A stretch of 61,562 nt of DNA, taken from the NCBI RefSeq assembly GCF_905372335.1, contig NZ_CAJPOU010000002.1, forward strand, positions 1 to 61,562, given 5' to 3'. Positions within the stretch are counted from its first letter, which is position 1, and each line of letters opens with the position of its first letter. The notes beneath the pieces were generated by a model. It saw nothing but the letters and a program-made list of their open reading frames with translations, was not told the origin of the DNA and did not search any database. The translations under genes and the position numbers were made by a program. The stretch comes from Streptococcus sp. A12 (GTDB lineage: Bacteria; Bacillota; Bacilli; Lactobacillales; Streptococcaceae). Of the stretch, positions 6,782 through 13,765 are shown piece by piece.

Positions 6782-9700
6782 TTAGTCTTCTTTCCGTCCT
6801 TTGAGACTCATCCCAGTTGCGCCAAGTACAGCTCCAAGCAAGGCCAAACCTAGGACAGATTCTTGTCCAGTCTGAGGAAGCTGATGACTAGACGGTGTTT
6901 GATCTTGCATCGGTGCTGGCTGAGCTTCTTCTACTGTTTTTTGTTCTGAAGCGACTGGAGCTGGCTGAGCGTTCACAAGTGGCTTCACTTCAGGGACTAC
7001 TGGTCTTACTTGATGATGACCTCCTTGATCAACTTGAGGTAAGTCTGGTTGAGGACTTGGACCATCCTGTAAACCTGGAGTCGGAGTGATCACTTCTGCC
7101 TCCTTGGTTCCCACTTCCACAATCTCAGCAACAGCTTCTTTCGAAACTTCAGTTCCTAGCACTTGGCGGCTCTCATCAAGGGCAGAAACCGCAACAAATT
7201 CACGCTGCTGGCCTTTGACACCTGCTTGAACCGCTTTTCGTTCACCCTTGGCTAGATCTGGATTGGTCCGTTCAACAACTTCAAAATCCAGTTCTTTTTC
7301 GACGACTTCCAAGCTTGGTTTGTCTGCTACCAAGGCTCTGACATCATCTTCTGCTTGGCTTCCCACTTGAGTGATTGGTTTCAATTGACTGAGAGTTTGA
7401 GTTACCTGTTCAACCTGCTCTGCCACTTTTTCTTGGTGAGCACGACTGATCTTCCAATTTAACTGATCTAGAACTGTTGCAAGAGCTGAACGAGATTCCT
7501 CAGTGTAGATGGAAAGATCTGTTGGAACATTGGCAAGAGCCGCACGAAGGGCTGTATAGTCAGCTTTGAAGTAGTCCTTATTGTGGTTGGCAAATGCTTC
7601 CATGACCTGGAAGACTTCTTCTTCCTTGTATTCATTAGCTGGTTCATCTGCCCAGATTCCCAACATACTTCCGGACACTGGTAATTTCACATCAGGGTAT
7701 TTGGTTGAAGCTAATTGTTCAAATGGAACGGTTTCTGAATGTTGAAGAGCTTTATCGAGTGGATAGCTTTGATCTCCTCTATGGCCCAAAACATAGTACC
7801 AATCCCCGTTTGTATTGAGGAATTTGTAGCCCTTGTCTGCTAGGTACTGTGGTGATGCGAGATTATAGCCCCACCATCCTTTAGACCAGTAAGAAATCAA
7901 GACGTCCTTGTCAAAGGTCACATCATCTTCGTCTCCATAGTAGAAGCCATCGTTAAAGGCCATTGGTTGCAAGCCTTTTTCACGAGCCATAGCAGCGAGA
8001 CTATTAGAGTAGTCCGCAAACTTACCATAGAGTTCATACCATTTGAGGTAGTACCAGCCTTGGGCATTGGTAGCATCATTGGCGTATTCGTCTGTTCCGT
8101 AGTTAAAGATCTTAGACTTGCCTTTGAAATAATCCATGTACTTGCCAATGAGGGCCTTGGTGAAGTTGACTGCTTCTTCGTTGGTCAGATCCATGGTTGT
8201 CTTGGAAACCGTATCAAAGGTCGCTTGTGGATGTTCAATACCCAGTTTTTCCATCGCTACCAAGATAGCATCCATATGACCTGGACTATTGACTGCTGGG
8301 ATCAAGCCAATTCCTTTAGAAGTCGCATAAGCAAGCAATTCATCCATTTCTGCTTGGGTCAAGGCTTGGCCATTTGGATCGTCATAGTAGGCCTTGGTTC
8401 CTTCGAGAAGGGCCTGTTTCACGTCATCGCTGGCATAAGTCTTGCCATTGGCTTCCACTGTCATATCATCGAGGACGAAGCGCATGCCATCATTTCCGAC
8501 AAGGAGGTGCAAGTCAGAATAACCTAGCTCACTGGCCTTGTCTACAATCCGTTTCAACTGATCTAGCGAGAAGTATTTGCGTCCTGCGTCAATGGAAATC
8601 ACCTTGCTCTTAGCTAGTTTTTCAGCAGCTTCCTTGTCTGCCAACTCTTTGGCATAGCTTTCTGTATAGACTAAGGACTCTTGAGCGGCTTTGAGAGAAG
8701 CAATCAGTTCCTTAGCTTCTGCTCGAGTCGTGTCTGCTCTTACTCCTTCTAGCGCCTCTTTTGCTGCTGTAAAGGCTACTAGGGATTCTGGTGTGTAGTG
8801 GTCTAAATCAGTTGGAGCTTCCGCCAAAGCTTTTTCGACGACTTCAGGATCTGCTACAAAATAGTCCGCATTCTTATCCGCAAAAGCGTGCATGAGCTTG
8901 AAGAGTAGCTCTTCTTTGTAGGTTGCAGATGGCGTATCTGCCCAGGCAGCTACCATCCCACCAATGAAGGGAACCTTAGCCCCATCATTTTTTTGAACAA
9001 CATCAATCGCTGACTTGGAAATCCCTTCGAGACCTTGATCGAGATTGTACCAACCAGATCCAGCCTTGTCCCGACCGAGGACATAATACCAAGCATCATT
9101 GGTATTAAGAATTTGATGGCCTAGTTCAGATAGGAATTTTGACGAAGCCACATCATAGCCGTTCCAACCACCTGTCCAATAGGATACAATGATATCCTTA
9201 TCAAAGGTTCCGTAGGAGGTATCGCCATTGTAGTAGATACCGTCGTTGAAGGCCATTGGTTTCATCTTGTGTTTTTTCACAATAGCCGCTAGATCATTGG
9301 CATATTGGATGAATTTTTCGTAGCCTTTATCTGGATAGCCTTCATCTGGCCAATGCTTGCTAGCTTGAAGGACCTGCCAACCATGGGCATCTGTTGCATC
9401 ATTAGCATATTCGTCCAAGCCGATGTTAAAGATTTCTGTCTTGCCACTGAAATAAGCCGCATACTTGTCCACCAAGGCTTTGGTGAAATCTAGAGCCTTT
9501 TGGTTGTCTAAATCAACGGTCCGTTCTGACTTTTTCGTACCAAAGTAATTAAAGTGAGGGTTTTCAATCCCCAATTGCTCCATAGCTGTCAGAATTGCAT
9601 CCATGTGCCCTGGGCTATTAATCGTTGGAATGACGCCTATATTCTTGGATTTGGCATAAGCCAAAATCTCATCCATTTGAGCCTGAGTCAAGGCTGTTCC

Positions 9701-10342
9701 ATTTGGATCGTCATAGTAGGCTTTGGTTCCTTTTTCTACAGCCTCTTTGACCGCTTGACTTGAGTAGGACGCATCTCCCACTTGCAAGGACATGTCATCA
9801 AGGACAAAGCGCAAGCCGTCATTTCCCACTAAGAGATGCAAATCGGTATAACCCGTCTTGCTAGCTTCATCAATGATTTCCTTGATTTGATCCGGTGAGA
9901 AGTACTTGCGACCGGCATCAATAGAGATGACCTTTTTCTTGGCCAATTTTTCTTCTTGCTCTGGATCTTTAGCGGGTGTTTCAGTCGCTATTGTCACAGG
10001 TTTAGCTGTCCCATCAGCTTCTGTAACAGAGATCGCTTCTTCACGAATTAAGCGATCAAGATCGGATGCGCGCAATTCTCGATCAGGTAGGGTCGGTTGT
10101 CTTTGCTCGACGATTGGAGCAGGAACAATTGATTTTTCTACTACCGGCTGAGCAGTTTCCTCGGTAACAGACTGAGGCAAGTCTCCTTCACTTGGCTGTG
10201 TCGGAAGAGTCGTTGCAGGGCTTTCTGTAACACTCGGCGTATCTGCTGCTACGACTTGACCGCTGGCAAAAAAGCCAACCAGTACCGAAGCAACTCCTAC
10301 AGCATACTTGCGAATAGCATAACGTGGTTGATGTGATTTCAT
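6782..10342 (-). CDS. strH: Wall-anchored beta-N-acetylhexosaminidase StrH
   Basis: Surface exoglycosidase that removes beta-linked GlcNAc from complex host glycans. The protein has 1186 residues. A YSIRK-like export signal (YAIRKYAVGVASVLVG) with hydrophobic core covers residues 8-33. There are two tandem GH20 catalytic domains, about residues 135-540 and 580-960. Each opens with VISIDAGRKYFS and keeps the catalytic Asp-Glu pair (FNIGLDEYANDAT and FNYGTDEYANDAT). One G5-like domain follows (about 1010-1090, ELDFEVVERTNPDLAKGE), then a Pro/Gln-rich wall spacer and the LPQTGQ sortase motif with membrane anchor and basic tail. From memory the pneumococcal enzyme is somewhat longer with two G5 domains, so this one looks slightly shortened. 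It is monocistronic with a cre site at the start of transcription. Confidence 0.96.
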   Translation of the reverse strand: MKSHQPRYAIRKYAVGVASVLVGFFASGQVVAADTPSVTESPATTLPTQPSEGDLPQSVTEETAQPVVEKSIVPAPIVEQRQPTLPDRELRASDLDRLIREEAISVTEADGTAKPVTIATETPAKDPEQEEKLAKKKVISIDAGRKYFSPDQIKEIIDEASKTGYTDLHLLVGNDGLRFVLDDMSLQVGDASYSSQAVKEAVEKGTKAYYDDPNGTALTQAQMDEILAYAKSKNIGVIPTINSPGHMDAILTAMEQLGIENPHFNYFGTKKSERTVDLDNQKALDFTKALVDKYAAYFSGKTEIFNIGLDEYANDATDAHGWQVLQASKHWPDEGYPDKGYEKFIQYANDLAAIVKKHKMKPMAFNDGIYYNGDTSYGTFDKDIIVSYWTGGWNGYDVASSKFLSELGHQILNTNDAWYYVLGRDKAGSGWYNLDQGLEGISKSAIDVVQKNDGAKVPFIGGMVAAWADTPSATYKEELLFKLMHAFADKNADYFVADPEVVEKALAEAPTDLDHYTPESLVAFTAAKEALEGVRADTTRAEAKELIASLKAAQESLVYTESYAKELADKEAAEKLAKSKVISIDAGRKYFSLDQLKRIVDKASELGYSDLHLLVGNDGMRFVLDDMTVEANGKTYASDDVKQALLEGTKAYYDDPNGQALTQAEMDELLAYATSKGIGLIPAVNSPGHMDAILVAMEKLGIEHPQATFDTVSKTTMDLTNEEAVNFTKALIGKYMDYFKGKSKIFNYGTDEYANDATNAQGWYYLKWYELYGKFADYSNSLAAMAREKGLQPMAFNDGFYYGDEDDVTFDKDVLISYWSKGWWGYNLASPQYLADKGYKFLNTNGDWYYVLGHRGDQSYPLDKALQHSETVPFEQLASTKYPDVKLPVSGSMLGIWADEPANEYKEEEVFQVMEAFANHNKDYFKADYTALRAALANVPTDLSIYTEESRSALATVLDQLNWKISRAHQEKVAEQVEQVTQTLSQLKPITQVGSQAEDDVRALVADKPSLEVVEKELDFEVVERTNPDLAKGERKAVQAGVKGQQREFVAVSALDESRQVLGTEVSKEAVAEIVEVGTKEAEVITPTPGLQDGPSPQPDLPQVDQGGHHQVRPVVPEVKPLVNAQPAPVASEQKTVEEAQPAPMQDQTPSSHQLPQTGQESVLGLALLGAVLGATGMSLKGRKED

Positions 10343-10366
10343 CAGGACCTCCTAAAATTTGTTGTG

Positions 10367-10380
10367 TGTAAACGCTTACT
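10367..10380. promoter_or_regulatory. CcpA cre site of strH
   Basis: TGTAAACGCTTACT matches the catabolite-responsive element consensus TGWNANCGNTNWCA except at the last base. It lies immediately downstream of the -10, over the expected transcription start, where CcpA represses. Confidence 0.75.
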
Positions 10381-10383
10381 TTC

Positions 10384-10412
10384 AGTCTATCTAGAAAGCA
10401 GGCCCTCGTCAA
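10384..10412 (-). promoter_or_regulatory. SigA promoter of strH
   Basis: On the minus strand TTGACG, 17 nt and TAGACT, with the cre site directly downstream. Confidence 0.75.
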
Positions 10413-10491
10413 GGCTTCTTTGAAAGGTTCTTTAATTAAGAGAAGAAGCTATAAAATTTTATCCCTATATTTCATTAAAACTAGCTGACAC

Positions 10492-10527
10492 AAAAAAAGA
10501 GCTTGGTCGCTAAAACCAAACTCTTTA
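10492..10527 (-). terminator. Terminator upstream of strH
   Basis: Arms AAAGAG-TTTGGT and ACCAAGCTCTTT with a T7 tail on the minus strand. It would end transcripts coming from pepS or from the repeats at 10570-10932. Confidence 0.75.
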
Positions 10528-10569
10528 TTGATGTATTCTAAAAACAAACGCTCTTAGTTGCTCATTTCC

Positions 10570-10750
10570 GTCTCTCGGCACAGTGGTTGATGGCCCAAAA
10601 CACTGTTTTGAGGTGGCAGATAGGGATTGCGGAGCAAGCCCCTTCCTAATCAACTGTGCGGGGGTACTAAAAAGGTCCTGCGAACCTTTTTTGCCTGAGC
10701 CTTAAAACCGAAAAGCGAGGTAGAAATCGAGACTGCATCTACCGATTTTT
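10570..10750. repeat. BOX-like intergenic repeat, unit 1
   Basis: A 181-bp unit, directly followed by a second, diverged copy. Inside are an inverted pair CAGTGGTTGAT / ATCAACTGTG, a small hairpin CAAAACACTGTTTTG, a terminator-like hairpin (AAAAAGGT...AACCTTTTTT) and AAATCG...CGATTT near the end. The AAAACACTGTTTTGAGG core resembles the pneumococcal boxA segment as recalled. Confidence 0.75.
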
Positions 10751-10932
10751 GTCTCTTAGCGCAGTGGTTGATTACTCAAAACACTGTTTTGAGGCGGCGA
10801 ATAGGGATTGCGGAGCAAGGCCCCTTCCTAATCAACTGGGCGGGGGTACTAAAAAGGTCCTGTGGACCTTTTTTGCCCGAGCATTGAATCCAAAAAGCGA
10901 GGTAGAAATCGAGACTGCATCTACCGATTTCT
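10751..10932. repeat. BOX-like intergenic repeat, unit 2
   Basis: A 182-bp tandem copy of the preceding unit. The stem AAAAAGGTCC-TGT-GGACCTTTTTT is perfect here where unit 1 has AAAAAGGTCCTGCGAACC. It ends 10 bp before the pepS stop, so this copy can act as the pepS terminator. Confidence 0.75.
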
Positions 10933-10942
10933 GTCCTGCTCC

Positions 10943-12184
10943 CTATATTGCCCAATCTCCGTTGCGGAAGACTGGGACGCGGGTGCCGTCTTCTCGGATG
11001 CCGTCGATATCCATTTGACTTGAACCGATCATGAAGTCGACGTGGACGTCTGAGCGGTTGAGACCAGCTGCTTCAAGTTCTTCTTCTGTGAATTCTGCGC
11101 CCCCTTCTACACTGGTTGCATAGGCTGCCCCGATGGCCAAGTGGTTAGAGGCATTTTCATCAAAGAGAGTGTTGAAGAAGGTGATGCCTGACTGTGAAAT
11201 TGGGCTTGGGTCTGGTACGAGGGCACATTCACCCAAGGCACGCGCTCCCTTGTTTTTGAAGACCAAATCTTTCATGACTTGATCGCCTTTTTCAGCTGTG
11301 ATGTTTACGATTTCTCCATTTTCGAAGGTCACTTTGATGCCTTCGATAATGTTCCCATTGTAGCTAAGAGGTTTTGTGGAAGTGACATAACCTTCTGCAC
11401 GACAGAAGTCAGGAGCTGTGAAGACCTCTTCTGTCGGCATATTTGGCAAGAAACCTTCACCTTGGGCATTGATAGCTCCAGCAGATTCCCAGACGTGGTT
11501 CTTCGGCAAGCCAAGAGTCAAATCGGTCCCTGGTGCTGTGTAATGAAGAGCTGAGAATTGTTCCTTATTAAGAGTATCTGCCTTGCTCTTGAGAATAGCT
11601 GCATGCTCTTCCCAAGCTTTGACTGGATCTTCTTCGTATACCCGGCAGGTCTTGAAGATCTGATCCCACAGGAGATCCACTGCTTCTTCATCACTAGCCG
11701 CATTTGGGAAGACCTTTTTCGCCCATTCTAAACCTGCTGCTGCAGCAACAGTCCAGCTGACCTTGTTAGATTGAGTAGCGATGCGCATTGGTTTCATAGC
11801 CATGCCCAAAGCCTTAGCAGAAGCCGAAAGCTTTTCTGCCTCAACACCATTTAAGGCACCTGGATCAGACGAGCGCACACCTAAGCGACTGGCCTTGTGT
11901 TCCAAGAGGTAGTTCATCTCTGCAATCTTGTAGTCAGGCACATTGTCCAAGCGATCCATCGGTGCATGGAGGAATTTTTCACGGGTAGTAAAATCATCTG
12001 CCCATTGGACAATAACTTCATGTGCCCCCAAAGCATAGGCTTCCTTCACAATCAAGTGGGCCAATTCTCTTTGCTCCACATCGATGTTCAAAGCCAAGGT
12101 ATGGCCAGGTTGCACGTTGATGCCGTTTGCCACCAACAATTTTGCGTATTTTTCTAAGTTTTCTTTAAAATTTGGTAAAACCAT
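10943..12184 (-). CDS. pepS: M29-family aminopeptidase PepS
   Basis: Cytosolic metallo-aminopeptidase that trims N-terminal residues from peptides. It is 413 residues from the ATG at 12184. That ATG follows AAGGA with 6-nt spacing and is preferred over an in-frame TTG two codons upstream. Family motifs include ALNIDVEQRELAHLIVKEAY, the EVIVQWADDFTTREKF region and metal-ligand segments EGFLPNMPTEEVFTAPD and HLAIGAAYATSVEGG. The C-terminal DVHVDFMIGSSQMDIDGI is highly characteristic. Downstream lie the BOX-like repeats and upstream a small membrane protein, likely co-transcribed. Confidence 0.95.
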   Translation of the reverse strand: MVLPNFKENLEKYAKLLVANGINVQPGHTLALNIDVEQRELAHLIVKEAYALGAHEVIVQWADDFTTREKFLHAPMDRLDNVPDYKIAEMNYLLEHKASRLGVRSSDPGALNGVEAEKLSASAKALGMAMKPMRIATQSNKVSWTVAAAAGLEWAKKVFPNAASDEEAVDLLWDQIFKTCRVYEEDPVKAWEEHAAILKSKADTLNKEQFSALHYTAPGTDLTLGLPKNHVWESAGAINAQGEGFLPNMPTEEVFTAPDFCRAEGYVTSTKPLSYNGNIIEGIKVTFENGEIVNITAEKGDQVMKDLVFKNKGARALGECALVPDPSPISQSGITFFNTLFDENASNHLAIGAAYATSVEGGAEFTEEELEAAGLNRSDVHVDFMIGSSQMDIDGIREDGTRVPVFRNGDWAI

Positions 12185-12203
12185 GTTCAATCCTTTTCTA
12201 TAT

Positions 12204-12356
12204 TTATTTTTCTTTCAAAGCAGAAAATAATCCTACCAAAGCAATTGCACCTGACAAGAGTGCTGTCGATAGAAGAATTGTCTGATCAGCAAGCTCTAAC
12301 TGATATTCAAAAACCTTTTGAGCTGGCTTGTTTTCCGCAAAAATTCTAAGTTTCAT
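12204..12356 (-). CDS. Small single-span membrane protein (50 aa)
   Basis: A short gene 19 nt upstream of pepS on the same strand. The 50-residue product starts MKLRIFAENKPAQKVFEYQL and has one hydrophobic helix (about residues 28-46, ILLSTALLSGAIALVGLFSA) followed by KEK. A ribosome binding site AAAGGA precedes the ATG. It lies between pepS and the Imm26-like gene with short gaps, so the three may share a transcript. No family is recognised. The intact frame, ribosome binding site and clean membrane segment support it as real. Confidence 0.6.
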   Translation of the reverse strand: MKLRIFAENKPAQKVFEYQLELADQTILLSTALLSGAIALVGLFSALKEK

Positions 12357-12369
12357 CAAGTGTCCTTTC

Positions 12370-13047
12370 TTATTCTTCGTACTCTCCTAGATAGAGACGT
12401 TGAGCCTCTCGGCTGTTAGTGAGGATATCTACATAAGTTTCATAGTCATCAAGCAGGGGCTTGCCCAAAGAGATATCTTGTTCTGGATTTATATTTTTCC
12501 CATAAAGATAGCAAAGGTAGAGACGCTCATTGAGTGTTGGAAATACTTCAATGGACATGTGTTCAGCCTGACCTACCCGTTCCCAATCCTGTTCTTTGAT
12601 ATCTGGTATGATATAAGCTTGGAAGAGGCCCATAAGTGGATTATCCTCCGGTTGACCACTGTCCTTATCCGCTAGAACTAAAGAACAGCGTCGACCAAAA
12701 CCAGCTACTTGGCGCTCCTGTCCCTTCACCGAAACCGTAATCGGATGCCCTCCCATATGGCTATAAATCCATTCTTTAGGCAGCCGATAATCGAAGAGAG
12801 GCTCAAGATCTTTGACAATCGTTACAGGACTAGAGCGTAGAAACTGACGAGTGACTGCTTTGCAAAAGAGAATATTCTCCTCTTTCAAGGTCACTCCCTT
12901 CCAGCTATTTTCCTCCTTAAAATGGTTAAAAAACACCAAATAGGGCTCTCGCACCATTTGTGCTAAGACATAGACACCATTTCGTAGGCGAATGGAGATG
13001 ACTTTCCCTGACTTCCAGGGTATTGCTCTTTTTTTATTTTCTATCAT
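12370..13047 (-). CDS. Imm26-like protein
   Basis: A 225-residue soluble protein. Its N-terminal segment (KSGKVISIRLRNGVYVLAQM, then PYLVFFNHF) matches the start expected for the Imm26 immunity-protein fold found in polymorphic toxin loci. The rest is not recognised. It contains a cysteine-poor, acidic C-terminus ending GEYEE. No toxin gene is visible nearby, so if it is an immunity protein it is an orphan one. It lies between a small membrane protein and a toxin-antitoxin pair, making a small accessory patch between the housekeeping genes pepS and polC. Confidence 0.5.
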   Translation of the reverse strand: MIENKKRAIPWKSGKVISIRLRNGVYVLAQMVREPYLVFFNHFKEENSWKGVTLKEENILFCKAVTRQFLRSSPVTIVKDLEPLFDYRLPKEWIYSHMGGHPITVSVKGQERQVAGFGRRCSLVLADKDSGQPEDNPLMGLFQAYIIPDIKEQDWERVGQAEHMSIEVFPTLNERLYLCYLYGKNINPEQDISLGKPLLDDYETYVDILTNSREAQRLYLGEYEE

Positions 13048-13084
13048 TAACCAACCTCAAACCGAGCGAGGATTGTTGAGTCCA

Positions 13085-13363
13085 TCAGAATAAATCACTA
13101 TGACTTCCTGTCCTTAGCAAGTTTAAAATCAATTCGTCCTTATCTACTTTGTAAACCAAAAGCCAATCCGGCTGGATATGACACTCCCGAACACTTTGAA
13201 AATGCTTGGAGTTGGTCAGTTGATGGTCACGATATCTAACAGGAAGTTCTCTTTCTTGAATCAGAAAATGTAAGACTTCTTCTAATAAGTCTGCCTTCAA
13301 ACCACGCTTCATTGCCAACTTAAAATCTTTTTTAAACTGTTTATGATAGCGAATCTTAAGCAC
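13085..13363 (-). CDS. YafQ/RelE-family toxin
   Basis: A 92-residue mRNA interferase of the YafQ branch of RelE toxins, which cleaves mRNA at the ribosome. Features are the N-terminal IRYHKQFKKDFKLAMKRG helix, the RYRDHQLT motif with conserved His, and CHIQPDWLLVYKVD followed by LNLLRTGSHSDLF, where the terminal catalytic His and Phe are conserved. It overlaps the antitoxin gene by 8 bp, the standard antitoxin-first order with translational coupling. Confidence 0.92.
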   Translation of the reverse strand: MLKIRYHKQFKKDFKLAMKRGLKADLLEEVLHFLIQERELPVRYRDHQLTNSKHFQSVRECHIQPDWLLVYKVDKDELILNLLRTGSHSDLF

Positions 13364-13619
13364 GCAAATCCTCCATCAAATCTGAGACAGATTCAAAAGA
13401 CTGGCTCATATTCCGATTTTGCTCTACATCCATTACCACTTGAAGCAATTTCCGATTATCGTCTAATCTAACATCAAACGGTAGCCCCTGATATTGAATA
13501 GCCTGACGGAGGAAAATGTTGATGGCCGTTGTCATATCCATCCCTAAATGGTTAAAAACCTGTTGGGCCTGCTCCTTGACCTCACTATCCAAACGAATAC
13601 TCATACTCGTCTTTGACAT
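13356..13619 (-). CDS. RelB/DinJ-family antitoxin
   Basis: An 87-residue antitoxin. Its N-terminal ribbon-helix-helix (SKTSMSIRLDSEVKEQAQQVFNHLGM) binds DNA and dimerises. The MTTAINIFLRQAIQYQGLPFDV segment is the RelB/DinJ signature, and the acidic C-terminus wraps the toxin. It is first in a two-gene operon. The promoter upstream overlaps an inverted repeat, as expected for conditional autoregulation by the toxin-antitoxin complex. Confidence 0.92.
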   Translation of the reverse strand: MSKTSMSIRLDSEVKEQAQQVFNHLGMDMTTAINIFLRQAIQYQGLPFDVRLDDNRKLLQVVMDVEQNRNMSQSFESVSDLMEDLRA

Positions 13620-13643
13620 ATTCTCACCTTCTTTCTATTGATT

Positions 13644-13672
13644 ATTATAACAAAAAAGAAAGCTATTGTAAA
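13644..13672 (-). promoter_or_regulatory. Promoter of the toxin-antitoxin operon
   Basis: On the minus strand TTTACA, a 17-nt spacer and consensus TATAAT, about 25-30 nt before the antitoxin start. Confidence 0.75.
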
Positions 13673-13692
13673 TCTATTAGATATACAATAGC
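13662..13692. promoter_or_regulatory. Inverted-repeat operator of the toxin-antitoxin operon
   Basis: Arms GCTATTGTA and TACAATAGC are separated by 13 bp (9-bp perfect inverted repeat). The proximal arm contains the -35 hexamer, so binding would block the polymerase. Confidence 0.7.
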
Positions 13693-13765
13693 CTACTATT
13701 AGTTTTGCTGTTTAGTTTTAATCAAGATGAAACTTCATCAACTTTTTATAAATGTTTTGTCTCCA

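Noticed and set aside
8374..8613. Plus-strand open frames within strH
   Set aside because: They are antisense to a long, well-conserved two-domain protein, lack ribosome binding sites and resemble no family. The same holds for long antisense frames in polC, cpdB, leuS and clpL.
10570..10932. CRISPR array
   Set aside because: Only two long tandem units of 181-182 bp, no short direct repeats separated by spacers and no cas genes.
12185..12190. TTG start for pepS two codons upstream
   Set aside because: The ATG at 12184 has an AAGGA at ideal distance; the TTG would overlap that ribosome binding site.
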